64,000 nt of DNA from Mucilaginibacter gracilis (GTDB lineage Bacteria; Bacteroidota; Bacteroidia; Sphingobacteriales; Sphingobacteriaceae), in assembly GCF_003633615.1 (NCBI RefSeq), contig NZ_RBKU01000001.1, positions 5,022,001 to 5,086,000 on the forward strand, given 5' to 3'. A program made the position numbers and the translations under genes. The notes beneath the pieces were generated by a model that was not told the origin of the DNA, searched no databases, and saw only the letters and a list, made by a program, of their open reading frames with translations. Positions 1-9,293 of this stretch are shown one piece after another. Positions within the stretch are counted from its first letter, which is position 1, and the number at the start of each line of letters is the position of its first letter.

Positions 1-778
1 CGCGTTCATCTATTAACCTGTTAATTACAGCTATCTTTTTAGGTTTGTTGCTGTAATTCTTTACTTCGGTTTCTATATTCAGATCCGCCGATTTTTCGGT
101 TACCGTAGTATCGTTCCAGATGTGTACGCCAAACGGCTCTATCCTCACGGCACCGGTGATAATAAAATGTACGGGCCGGTATATTCCCATTGGCTGCGAA
201 CCCTCCGAAAAGCCAACCTCATCCGCCGAGCCACCGCATACCCAGGGCAGATCCTGAATTTTATCCGGATGATCTGCCCGGACGGCCAGTATATTAGGTT
301 TATTTTTAAGCAGATACTGGCTTACATTTAAGGTAAATGTTGTGCGGCCACCGGCATGGTAACCAACCTTTGTACCATTTAGCCACACCGTAGCGTAGGA
401 GCCTACACCTTCAAAAAACAGAAAATATGCCTTATCGGCAGAGATGTCTTTTACAATAAAACTGGTGCGGTACCAGGCGTAACCATGCCTGTCGCCATGT
501 TTTAACCTGCGGTAACCCTGGTAAGTATCCCAGTTATGGGGCACCGTAACGGGTTGCCAGTTTTGGGTATTAAATGCCGCTTGCTCAAAGCCGTTATAGG
601 CATTTATATTGGTATCGTTGGCCACAGAGAGCCAGTTAGTTTTTAAAACAATATCTTTACGTATTGCAGATTGCGAAAAAGAGCGGACGCCAAACAATAA
701 ACAAAGCACTAATATTAAGCAGCTTTTGTAACCCACCCATAGCGTTTTATAACATTGCTTAACCTTATCTGCCATCAT
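1..778 (-). CDS. Glycoside hydrolase family 2 (beta-galactosidase-like), N-terminal part, cut by window edge
   Basis: Only the first 259 codons are present; the frame is still open at position 1. After a hydrophobic leader ending in SFSQ (about residue 36) the protein shows the GH2 sugar-binding jelly roll: NWQPVTVPHNWDTYQGYR, then YAWYRTSF, FFEGVGSYATVWLNG and VGYHAGGRTTF, and the start of the following immunoglobulin-like domain. The catalytic TIM barrel lies outside the window, so the substrate cannot be read; beta-galactosidase and beta-glucuronidase are the commonest activities. The leader points to the periplasm. The start is ATG at 778 or 775 (two in a row), 13 bases after the stop of the GH95 gene, so the two are probably co-transcribed. 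The family is clear; the specificity is not. Confidence 0.85.
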   Translation of the reverse strand, partial: MMADKVKQCYKTLWVGYKSCLILVLCLLFGVRSFSQSAIRKDIVLKTNWLSVANDTNINAYNGFEQAAFNTQNWQPVTVPHNWDTYQGYRRLKHGDRHGYAWYRTSFIVKDISADKAYFLFFEGVGSYATVWLNGTKVGYHAGGRTTFTLNVSQYLLKNKPNILAVRADHPDKIQDLPWVCGGSADEVGFSEGSQPMGIYRPVHFIITGAVRIEPFGVHIWNDTTVTEKSADLNIETEVKNYSNKPKKIAVINRLIDER

Positions 779-791
779 CTCAAGTTTTAAA

Positions 792-3632
792 TTATATCGC
801 TTTCAATTCACCATTAAAACTATAGCTTTTGCCCTTTATAGTTTTAAAACGTTGGCTAATGCTGCCATATTTTAACAAGCATTCGCCACCTGCTTTTGAA
901 GTTACCTGCACCTGCATTAATTTGCCGTTTTGCCATTTCAAGTTGAGTACAAAGCCCCCGCGGGCGCAAATACCCTTTACCTCACCATTGGCAATGGCGG
1001 TGGGCAGGGCAGGCAATAAATCAATATAGCCTTGCTGGCTTTGTAGCAGCATTTCGGCAATACCGGCTGCACCACCAAAGTTACCATCAATCTGGAATGG
1101 CGGGTGCGCATCAAACAGGTTATTGTACACGCCGCCTTTTTCTTTTGCATTACCAATTTCGGCAACGCTTAATAGCTTATTTACCAACATCATAGCGTGG
1201 TCGCCTTTTTTAAAGCGCGCCATCAGGTTTACCTTCCAGGCTAAACTCCAACCCGTGCCCTCGTCGCCACGGTACTTAAACGATTTTTCTGCGGCTTTCA
1301 TTATATCAGCATTACCATCCCACGTAATATCTGTACCGGGGTAAACACCCCAAAGGTGCGATACATGCCGGTGCGTATCAGTTGTATCGTCCCTATCTTC
1401 CATCCACTCCTGCAATTGCCCGTATTTACCAATTTTATTGGGAGCTATTTGCATATATTTTTCTTCAAGAGTTTTGCGGAACGCTAAATCGGTTTTTAGT
1501 ATTTGAGATGCCGTTATGCAGTTTTTAAACAAATCGCGAATGATCTGCCTGTCCATTGCGGGCCCAGCAACAAGGCCACCATGTTCGGGAGAGGTTGATG
1601 GCGTGGAAATAAGGTAACCAGTTTGGGGATCATGAACCAATGTACTCACAAAAAACTGAGCGGCGGCTTTCATTTCGGGATAATGTTGTTTCAAGAAACT
1701 GGTATCTTGAGTGTACAAATAATGTTCCCATAAATGATGGCATAACCAGCCTGCACCACTTTGCCAAATGCCATTGGTTGGTGCATCAATTGGCGCGGTG
1801 CCCAACCAAATATCGGTGTTATGGTGTACTACCCAGCCCGGAGCGTTATAGTAAACTTTGGCCGTTTTTGCACCTGTAGTACTAAGGCCGCCTATCATTT
1901 TAAAAAGCGGCTGTATGCACGCACTCAAATTTAACTCTTCGGCACTCCAATAATTCATTTGGAGGTTAATGTTGGTGGTAAACTTGCTGCCCCAGGGTGG
2001 CACCAGTTGATCGTTCCAAATTCCTTGTAAATTGGCGGGCAATTTACTATCTGGCCGCGAACAGGCTATCAGTAAATACCGAGCATATTGTATGTAAAGT
2101 GATAACAATCTTGGGTCGGCAGTAAACGAATATTGTGCGATGCGCTCGTTAGTAGGCAAATTTTGATTTTTACCCGCACCCAGATTTACCGAGAAAGTAT
2201 TAAAATATTTTTGATAATCTTTTATGCTGCGCTCTTTAACATTAACAAACGTTTTGGTTTTAACAGTCTGTAGCGTTTGCTTGCATAGCTCCTCCGGCTT
2301 GGCCGATACATCCAGATAATTTTTAAAGCTGGTAGCGGCAGTTAAGTATAAGGTAACATCGTCGGCATTGGTTATGTTGATATGATTATCCACTACTTTT
2401 ATTATTCCGCTTTTTGCCGTTGCATACAAATAGCTTGCGCCTTTAAGCACACCCTTTTGTACCTTTAAATTAAGGCCAATGGTATGTGCATCAATTTTGC
2501 TCACAGCTGATAGCTTGTGGGGTGTTTGCAGCAAAGCATCCAGATTAATTTGCCCCGCCTTATCTGCTTTTAAATGTATTACAATAACCTTATCGGGATA
2601 ACTTGCCAAATATTGACGTGTAAACCTAATGCCATTGCAGGTGTATGATGTTGTGGCTATGGCCTTGCCAATATCCAAATCGCGCTTATAATCAATTAAT
2701 TTACCTTTTTGTTTAAAGTTCAATATTAAATCGCCAAAGGGCTGATACTCGGCCTGGTATCTGGGAGAAGCCGGCGGCTGATAATCTTGTATCCAATATT
2801 GCCAAACGGGGTTTAAAGTTATGGCATCTTCAGGGTTTTCTCCGTAGGGATATATTGAAAATGTTTTTTGTCCGCTTTTACCACCTACCAGGCCACCTTT
2901 ATCAAAAGGGTTAATAACCTGTATGGCTATTTCATTTCGTCCCTCTTTAAGCAATGAACCATCTATTTTATACCTGCGGATAACGCTTGTAGAATCGGTA
3001 GAACCAATTTTTTTTCCGTTGATATAGGTTATGTCCATATCCCTTATCCGGCCCAAATCAATAACCAGGTTTTTACCCGTCCAGCCTTTAGGCAATTCAA
3101 ATGCATTACGCAACCATACTACGCCATCTAACCCTGCAAGTTCGGCAATGCCCGATGATTCCCATCCGTTAGTGGTAGGTATTTTCATATCGTGCCAGTT
3201 TTTATTATTCAGGGTAGTTAATATGGCATTGTTATTAGCAGTTACTTTTTTAAACCATACATCAAACCGGGCAGGATAAGTATCCTCGCCATTTTTTTCG
3301 CCCATAAAATATTTACCCGCAAGGGCTTCGGCCTCCGTGCGTTTACCTTCAAAAAGTAGTTTTCTGATGGTGGGCAAATAAGTTGATGCTCCGGTGCGCT
3401 GGTAACTGCGTGGTTCGCCGGTCCATAAAGTTTGTTCATTAAATTGAATACGATCTGAGTTAGCACCGCCGTATATCATTGCGCCAAGCGTGCCGTTGCC
3501 AATAGGTAAAGCATCTGTCCATTTTTCGGCAGGTTGGTTATACCATAGCTTTAGCGGGCTTTGCTGTGCCTTGGTATTTGCAGTGCCGCACAAAACAACA
3601 GCAATGGTAAAAATATATAACGGGCTCTTCAT
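792..3632 (-). CDS. GH95-family glycosidase (alpha-L-fucosidase / alpha-L-galactosidase type)
   Basis: 946 residues with a signal peptide (about 1-23). The N-terminal GH95 domain begins LWYNQPAEKWTDALPIGNG and continues with FNEQTLWTGEPR. The (alpha/alpha)6 catalytic domain shows LPANLQGIWND, the Asn/Asp-bearing HHNTDIW, STSPEHGG (candidate general acid) and QIDGNFGG (Asp of the catalytic dyad). Between about residues 115 and 280 there is an extra beta-sandwich (FELPKGWTGKNLVIDLG, YINGKKIG) like the GH2 or sialate-esterase jelly roll, splitting the N-terminal GH95 domain. The family releases terminal alpha-L-fucose or alpha-L-galactose by inversion. Beside a pectate lyase and a GH2 enzyme, a pectin or hemicellulose side chain is likely. 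Fucose versus galactose specificity cannot be decided here. Confidence 0.9.
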   Translation of the reverse strand: MKSPLYIFTIAVVLCGTANTKAQQSPLKLWYNQPAEKWTDALPIGNGTLGAMIYGGANSDRIQFNEQTLWTGEPRSYQRTGASTYLPTIRKLLFEGKRTEAEALAGKYFMGEKNGEDTYPARFDVWFKKVTANNNAILTTLNNKNWHDMKIPTTNGWESSGIAELAGLDGVVWLRNAFELPKGWTGKNLVIDLGRIRDMDITYINGKKIGSTDSTSVIRRYKIDGSLLKEGRNEIAIQVINPFDKGGLVGGKSGQKTFSIYPYGENPEDAITLNPVWQYWIQDYQPPASPRYQAEYQPFGDLILNFKQKGKLIDYKRDLDIGKAIATTSYTCNGIRFTRQYLASYPDKVIVIHLKADKAGQINLDALLQTPHKLSAVSKIDAHTIGLNLKVQKGVLKGASYLYATAKSGIIKVVDNHINITNADDVTLYLTAATSFKNYLDVSAKPEELCKQTLQTVKTKTFVNVKERSIKDYQKYFNTFSVNLGAGKNQNLPTNERIAQYSFTADPRLLSLYIQYARYLLIACSRPDSKLPANLQGIWNDQLVPPWGSKFTTNINLQMNYWSAEELNLSACIQPLFKMIGGLSTTGAKTAKVYYNAPGWVVHHNTDIWLGTAPIDAPTNGIWQSGAGWLCHHLWEHYLYTQDTSFLKQHYPEMKAAAQFFVSTLVHDPQTGYLISTPSTSPEHGGLVAGPAMDRQIIRDLFKNCITASQILKTDLAFRKTLEEKYMQIAPNKIGKYGQLQEWMEDRDDTTDTHRHVSHLWGVYPGTDITWDGNADIMKAAEKSFKYRGDEGTGWSLAWKVNLMARFKKGDHAMMLVNKLLSVAEIGNAKEKGGVYNNLFDAHPPFQIDGNFGGAAGIAEMLLQSQQGYIDLLPALPTAIANGEVKGICARGGFVLNLKWQNGKLMQVQVTSKAGGECLLKYGSISQRFKTIKGKSYSFNGELKAI

Positions 3633-3776
3633 CGGTTGTAATTGAAACGGTATTCAAAAGCAAAAAATAAAACTCAATTGATGGTTTTGCCAGGTTTACT
3701 AAAACGAATATAGCCTGATTGCTTTATCCGTTTGTATAACATGTTTTCAATAGTTTATATCATCTTAACATACACT

Positions 3777-6536
3777 TCAATTAAAAAGTGCGTCGAGCTT
3801 ACGGTTGGCGCCGCCTTTGTTCATGGCTGCATCATATACCGGCAAGGCTGCGTTACCATCAATAAAGCCTAATACAAGGCACTCGCCTTTGGCTAAGGTT
3901 AAAGTATGTGTACCCGCAGCAAAGCTGTAGGCATGAATATTTACGGGGGGCATATCTGTAAAAACAATGGCATTGCCTATTTTAATCTCCGCCTGGCCGT
4001 AATCGTTGGCACTGGCATCATTCTCTAAAGTTGGCTCTGCGGAATATTTAGCGCCCTTCTCCTTAAAAAAGCCAACCAATAGCTTAACAGATTTATCTGT
4101 GCTGAATTTAAGGGTAGTACCCTGAGCTATTTGTTGCTTTTGGGATAATTTAACACCTTGCAGGTTTTTGAGTAAACCATCATAAACATTGGTAACCAGG
4201 CTTGTATCGGTGTAAACCGAAGAGTTTTGGTTCAAAGTATAAATACCCTGCGTGCCCGATAACCAGGTTACGTTTGCAGGCTCTAAAACAAGTTCGTGAG
4301 TTTGGGAAGCCTCGCCTGCATGCAGTTTTAACGAATCTACATTTTTGATGTACCGGCTCAATTCCTGCTCATATTTGGGCAGCAGTTCAACCCAGGTTTT
4401 ATTTTTACCGTCGTTACCGCCTATTGGTATTTTGCGCTGCCCGGTTTGCATACTGTTGGCGTAGAGGTAGGTATCTTTAGTTAAATTGGCTAATTGCTTA
4501 AAGTGCGCCACACTGCTCTGCATATGCGGGATAGCATTTTGCAAATCGGCAAGGTTATTTGAGTATTTGTAATTTAATATTAAAAGTGCTGCCTTTGCCT
4601 TTTCTGCATAAAAATTGGCAAGCTCGTTGTAGCAATATATATCGTTTTTTAAGCGTTTAAACTCAAGCTTACCGGCCTTTACACCGGCTTCCGCAGCATC
4701 AATTGCTGCAACGGCGGCTTGGCCTTCGGCTATTACATCGTTTATTACGTTAACCGGAGTTTCGCCAATATGTGGTTGGTGCTTAAATTCCTTCTCGGCA
4801 TATTCGGAAAGCATCTCCCCTTCCGGCCCTTCCGAGTTATACAACAAGGTAAACAAACCGTACCTTTCGGGATTAACCAACTGACTCATAAACATGCCTA
4901 ACGTTAAGGTTTGGCGGTTACCATCGGTAATACCGAAACGGCGCAACAGCTTAGGCGCTATTTCGCCCGATTGCTCATAAGCTTCTAAAATATTAGCACT
5001 ATGTTGGATGTCGCAACCGTACTTTTCGGCAAGCTGTTTATCCCAATATACTTTTTCGGCTTCTCTGTCGCGGTGGCAATTCCAGGAATATCGCGCCCAT
5101 TCTTTGTACCATATCCAATCCCTATCCATTTGCAACAAACGGGTATCAGCCTTATCGGCTGTGTAGGGCCAGTCCCAATAAGATGCCTGCGGGTAAATAT
5201 GCAAACCGTTCGATTCGTACACGCTATGCATAGCCTGCACACATTTCTGTATAAAATCTGCCGAGCCGTATCTAAACGGCTCTAAATTAGCCATAATGTG
5301 GATGTTTTCTATCTGCACACTGCCCAAATGGCTCAATGTGCGGTGCAATTCGGCCCAGGGGCCGTGCGGGGTGTACGTTGTTAAAGCCTCACCGTTATAT
5401 TTAGCTTCGGTATATAAATTTTTATAAAGTGGTAAAGCATACTTCATCACGGTAGGCGCATCGGTATCATGAGCGCGTAAAACTATAGGTGGTTCTTCGG
5501 TTTTACCTAAAGCCTTCAATCCGTCTTTTACGCCGGGGATAATGGTTTTAGTAAACCAGTCCACATCATCCTGCCCTACACCTTCCATCGCTTCGCCTAA
5601 ACATACCATTAAGCCAACGTTGGGGTATTTTTCTACAAAGGCGGCTATTGATTTACGGGTATAATCGGCAATAAGCGGAATAATCGGACGGTTCCTGTCC
5701 TGTGTTTTCATGTGGTTATGCTCGGCAAATGGTTTTGATACGATGATGTTATAAAACATTTGTATCACCCAAATACCGCGCTTATCTGCCTCCTGCGTTA
5801 AAAACTTAAAAATCTCTTCATTCTTTTTAAAAGTTTCGTCGCTTACCTCAACTGCGTAAGGGTAATCTTTCAGGCGTACCAATGATGCAAATGGGTGCCC
5901 GTTCCATAAGTACAACGAGTTCATGCGGTTCTCAACCATTTGGTCGAGATATTTAAGCCACATGGCCTTATCATAAAACCAGGGGAAACTTTCGGGAGTA
6001 TAAGGGTATTCGTAAACACCACGACCGGGCAAGTAAGTAGACTTCTGCATGCCGATACAAGCACCGCGCAATACCATTTCGGGATGATCGGCTTTGGCAA
6101 TCTGTTCGGGCAATGTTCCGGTATCTTTCACCTCGTCGGCCAATTCAATACAGCCGTATAACGCGCCCGAATTATCTAAACCCTCAACAACAATATTTTT
6201 TTGTGCCGAAGATGAGAGCATAAACCCTTCTTTATGGAAAGCTACTTTCTTCATCGGCAAATGCCATTGTTTTGTTGCAGCCAATATCGCATCACTACCT
6301 GTTACGCCTATTACTATCACCCTCCCTTTAGCAGTAATTTGGTGTGCGTTAACTACCTTGTAACCTTTTGCTGTTAACGCGGCCGTTAACCTGCCCGCGC
6401 CAAAACTAACACGTACCGGACTATTTACGGATGTAACAATGGTAATAGTTTGTTTGGCCCTTACAGGAATAGCGTGAGCTCCAAAAAAACAAAACACGCT
6501 CAAAAGCAACAATTGTATTTTAAAAAAAGCCTTCAT
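3777..6536 (-). CDS. Secreted glycoside hydrolase-like protein with GH67/GH20-type N-domain and TIM barrel
   Basis: 919 residues with a signal peptide (MKAFFKIQLLLLSVFCFFG...). Residues about 28-140 look like the small alpha/beta domain that precedes the barrel in GH20, GH67 and GH84 enzymes (VIVIGVTGSDAI, VVEGLDNSGALYGCIELAD). The barrel starts at VLRGACIG and contains YLDQMVENRMNSLYLWNG, GLMVCLGEAMEG (candidate catalytic Glu), IVLRAHDTDAP, IENIHIMANLEPFR and IYPQASYWDWPY. The end is a helical region and a beta-rich tail. This suggests an exo-acting alpha-glucuronidase- or hexosaminidase-like enzyme, but I cannot place it in a CAZy family with confidence. It follows the SSS symporter by 14 bases and belongs to the same run as the GH95 and GH2 genes. 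Confidence 0.6.
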   Translation of the reverse strand: MKAFFKIQLLLLSVFCFFGAHAIPVRAKQTITIVTSVNSPVRVSFGAGRLTAALTAKGYKVVNAHQITAKGRVIVIGVTGSDAILAATKQWHLPMKKVAFHKEGFMLSSSAQKNIVVEGLDNSGALYGCIELADEVKDTGTLPEQIAKADHPEMVLRGACIGMQKSTYLPGRGVYEYPYTPESFPWFYDKAMWLKYLDQMVENRMNSLYLWNGHPFASLVRLKDYPYAVEVSDETFKKNEEIFKFLTQEADKRGIWVIQMFYNIIVSKPFAEHNHMKTQDRNRPIIPLIADYTRKSIAAFVEKYPNVGLMVCLGEAMEGVGQDDVDWFTKTIIPGVKDGLKALGKTEEPPIVLRAHDTDAPTVMKYALPLYKNLYTEAKYNGEALTTYTPHGPWAELHRTLSHLGSVQIENIHIMANLEPFRYGSADFIQKCVQAMHSVYESNGLHIYPQASYWDWPYTADKADTRLLQMDRDWIWYKEWARYSWNCHRDREAEKVYWDKQLAEKYGCDIQHSANILEAYEQSGEIAPKLLRRFGITDGNRQTLTLGMFMSQLVNPERYGLFTLLYNSEGPEGEMLSEYAEKEFKHQPHIGETPVNVINDVIAEGQAAVAAIDAAEAGVKAGKLEFKRLKNDIYCYNELANFYAEKAKAALLILNYKYSNNLADLQNAIPHMQSSVAHFKQLANLTKDTYLYANSMQTGQRKIPIGGNDGKNKTWVELLPKYEQELSRYIKNVDSLKLHAGEASQTHELVLEPANVTWLSGTQGIYTLNQNSSVYTDTSLVTNVYDGLLKNLQGVKLSQKQQIAQGTTLKFSTDKSVKLLVGFFKEKGAKYSAEPTLENDASANDYGQAEIKIGNAIVFTDMPPVNIHAYSFAAGTHTLTLAKGECLVLGFIDGNAALPVYDAAMNKGGANRKLDALFN

Positions 6537-6550
6537 TTTACTCCTGTTAA

Positions 6551-8122
6551 TTATTGTTTAAGTTCGGCGGCTATTTTCCTGCGCTTTTCAAGCCAGCCGC
6601 TAAAAAGCAGGTTTTTATTCAATACCGGTTTGGGGAAAAACAAGCTCGCTAAATAACCTACTACTATTACTATAATATGGCTGTAAACGCCTAACATATA
6701 TTTGTGCTGCTTAAAGCTGTAAATACCCATATCAAGCAATACATGTTTCTCTTTACCCAAACCTATTTTGGTTGATGTTAAAAAAGCGTAAGCGGTGAAT
6801 AACACACAGGTCAAAACCCCTATCAATAAACCCTGCCTGTTTGCCCTCGAACTAAATAAGCCCAATAGAAATATCCCCGCTATACCGCCCGAAAATATGG
6901 AGTAAAGTGTAAATACAATTCCCAAAACACCTTCGTCGCCGGCCATTAAATACAACGATGCAATGCCTATGGCACCAAGGCCGCCAAATACAACTATCCA
7001 ACGACCGGCTTTTAAATTTTGCATGTCGGTTTTTTTGGGGAACATACGTTTATAATAATCCTCAACACCTATGGCACCCAGACAATTCAAATCAGACCCT
7101 AAGCTGGATATGGCTGCCGATATTAACGCAGCCAATATTAAACCCACAACGCCCGGCGGCAAATTAGTCATGATAAAATACGGAAAAACGGCATCGGGCC
7201 TCATGCCAGCAGGCAGGGGGTTTTGTTTATAAAAAACAAACAACGCGGTACCAATAAACATAAACAATGCCCATAGCGGCACGGTAAGCCCAACACCCAA
7301 TAAGGTTGCCTTAATTGCCGATTTATCGTTTTTAGCCGTTAAGTAACGCTGCACCATGGTTTGATCGGTTCCATATTTTTGAATGGCATAAAAAACCCCG
7401 TTAATAACCATTACAATAAAGGTGAGCTTTTTAAAATTGAAATCGTAAGGGCCAAAGCCTGTTTTACCGTTACTTTGGGCTATGTGCCAAACTTCGGCAG
7501 GGCCGCCTTTTAGGGCGAATAATAAGATCACCAGCGATACCACACCACCTAAAATCAGCAAAAAGCCCTGTATTACATCGGCCCATATAACAGCTTCAAT
7601 ACCACCTATTAATGTTATAAAAACTACCACAAAGCCAATTACCCAAATAATGAGGAAGGTATTAGCACCCGTCATATTAGATAGTGCCAGGGCGAGTAAA
7701 AAAAACACGGTACCCATTTTAGAAAAATGCGTTAACACAAACGCTATCGAACTATACAGGCGCGCAAATACGCCAAAACGTTTTTCAAAATATTCGTAAG
7801 CACTCAAACCTATAACTTCGCGGTATAGCGGCACAATAAACCATACCATCAACAGCAGTACGATAGGTACCATAAGCCCCTGTACCAATAATATCCAGTT
7901 GGATGAGAAGCCTTCGCCGGGATAGGCTAAAAAGGTAACGCTGCTCACCAATGTTGCCATTAACGACATCCCGATGGCCCACGATGGTATGGTACCCGCC
8001 GAAACAAAGTATTTAGCAGTTGTATTTTGACCGCGACCAAACCGCAGGCCCACACCAAGCGATGTTGCCAACGAAACTATGATAATAACATAATCAATTA
8101 AATGTAAGGTTTCTTTGTGCAT
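6551..8122 (-). CDS. Sodium:solute symporter (SSS family)
   Basis: Integral membrane protein of about 523 residues with roughly 13 hydrophobic segments, starting MHKETLHLIDYVIIIVSLAT. SSS signatures include FGRGQNTTAKYFVSAG after the first helix, SLMATLVSSVTFLAYPGEGF in the unwound TM1 region, GGIEAVIWADVIQGF, and AALISAAISSLGSDLN near TM8 (the Na2-site serine pair). It imports a sugar or sugar acid with sodium. A longer reading from ATG 8146 would overlap the upstream kinase gene by 20 bases. ATG 8122, four bases after the kinase stop, gives a more typical N-terminus and is preferred. Its place between sugar-acid enzymes and glycosidases suggests a sugar acid or glycoside substrate. Confidence 0.88.
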   Translation of the reverse strand: MHKETLHLIDYVIIIVSLATSLGVGLRFGRGQNTTAKYFVSAGTIPSWAIGMSLMATLVSSVTFLAYPGEGFSSNWILLVQGLMVPIVLLLMVWFIVPLYREVIGLSAYEYFEKRFGVFARLYSSIAFVLTHFSKMGTVFFLLALALSNMTGANTFLIIWVIGFVVVFITLIGGIEAVIWADVIQGFLLILGGVVSLVILLFALKGGPAEVWHIAQSNGKTGFGPYDFNFKKLTFIVMVINGVFYAIQKYGTDQTMVQRYLTAKNDKSAIKATLLGVGLTVPLWALFMFIGTALFVFYKQNPLPAGMRPDAVFPYFIMTNLPPGVVGLILAALISAAISSLGSDLNCLGAIGVEDYYKRMFPKKTDMQNLKAGRWIVVFGGLGAIGIASLYLMAGDEGVLGIVFTLYSIFSGGIAGIFLLGLFSSRANRQGLLIGVLTCVLFTAYAFLTSTKIGLGKEKHVLLDMGIYSFKQHKYMLGVYSHIIVIVVGYLASLFFPKPVLNKNLLFSGWLEKRRKIAAELKQ

Positions 8123-8126
8123 AGGG

Positions 8127-9293
8127 CTAATATAAAGTACACCCACGCACCAATTGCGGCCAGGCGTAACTTCCGGGTTTTATGGTTATAAACAACTCCG
8201 GGCTATCATCCGTACTCATCCTGATAACGCCTGGAGACAATTCTTCAACCGGGTAAATTTTTGATATACTCAGTTGTTTTAAAATAGCCGCAGCAGTAGA
8301 GCCTCCTTCTACCAGTAACTCGTTAATGTGCAATTGCTTAACAATCAACCCCACTACAGTGGCTGTTTTTTGACGCAACAACCCATTTTGATTGTTTATT
8401 TGTTTTGTATCCAGAGGATTGACGGCTATAATGGCTTTGCCAAATGTAGTGATATATGCTATAATTTCGTTACACCAATCCTCATAATCGCTTTCCTCTA
8501 TTTCGCTCTTGCTGACGATGTTTACCGGCATATAACTTACCGGGAAACCATCGGCTTTAAGTTGCATCACGGCGTCGCTGCTCTTTTTAAATGCAGTACC
8601 GGATACAATAAGTGCCGGATATTGAAATTCGCGAGGTTTTATTTGCCTCGGTTGCTCATCCGGGATAACAATTTTATCAAGCAAGGCGGTAAAAAAATTG
8701 GCCGCCCCGGCTATTATCATGTTGCGGTTAACCAAGTTGGCCCAGGCCGCCAAATCGTCGTAACCGGCGGCATCTCCAACTACTATACCTTCGTAATTAA
8801 TGGTTTGGGTGTGCTTTTGCGAGGTTATTTTTATACCCTTCCCGTCCAGTAATTCAATTACCGAAGATGTTTTGATAGGGAATTCGGGATCATTGGCAAA
8901 ATTGCTTAAATGCAGCGGTTCGCCGTTTAACAAGTATTGGCCGTTAACTATAGTACGCCCTAAACCCGGATTAGCAGGCACCAGCAGCGCACGCGAATGA
9001 CTTAATTTGCCGATGTGCGCCAATAGTTCCTCGGCAACGTGGCCGCGCAAAACCGAATCGACCTTTTTAAACACCAGGGTGGGGTTTAGCTTAACTATCT
9101 CTTCGGTAACCCGTTCCATCTCCAGCACGGCATCGTGCTTTGACATCGACCGGGTATCGGTTGCTATAACCAGCAAGTCTGCCTTCGATAACAAGTTTAC
9201 CCGGGTATTCACTTCAACCTTCAGGTTATAGCGTAACCCTATGCCGCCCAATTCGGCAGCACCGGTAAAATCGTCGGCAATAACTATAATCAT
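8127..9293 (-). CDS. Four-carbon acid sugar kinase family protein (DUF1537; DtnK/DenK-like)
   Basis: 388 residues starting MIIVIADDFTGAAELG, the N-terminal substrate-domain signature of the DUF1537 kinases (the DDFTG Asp pair). KKVDSVLRGH and LVPANPGLGRTI follow, then a C-terminal nucleotide domain with LIVSGTAFKKSSDAV and LLVEGGSTAAAIL. Characterised members phosphorylate D-threonate, D-erythronate or related acids at the terminal hydroxyl. The next gene upstream is a PdxA2-like dehydrogenase whose stop is adjacent (9294), the classical pairing: kinase, then NAD-dependent oxidation and decarboxylation to dihydroxyacetone phosphate. It is somewhat shorter than the 420-470 residues of many family members. 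The family is certain; the exact acid is inferred from the neighbour. Confidence 0.82.
   Translation of the reverse strand: MIIVIADDFTGAAELGGIGLRYNLKVEVNTRVNLLSKADLLVIATDTRSMSKHDAVLEMERVTEEIVKLNPTLVFKKVDSVLRGHVAEELLAHIGKLSHSRALLVPANPGLGRTIVNGQYLLNGEPLHLSNFANDPEFPIKTSSVIELLDGKGIKITSQKHTQTINYEGIVVGDAAGYDDLAAWANLVNRNMIIAGAANFFTALLDKIVIPDEQPRQIKPREFQYPALIVSGTAFKKSSDAVMQLKADGFPVSYMPVNIVSKSEIEESDYEDWCNEIIAYITTFGKAIIAVNPLDTKQINNQNGLLRQKTATVVGLIVKQLHINELLVEGGSTAAAILKQLSISKIYPVEELSPGVIRMSTDDSPELFITIKPGSYAWPQLVRGCTLY

Noticed and set aside
122..331. Plus-strand 69-codon reading frame
   Set aside because: It lies antisense to the GH2 coding sequence, which has clear family motifs; a shadow frame.
8123..8146. 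Upstream ATG for the SSS symporter
   Set aside because: It would overlap the kinase gene by 20 bases and add eight non-membrane residues; ATG 8122 directly after the kinase stop fits better.
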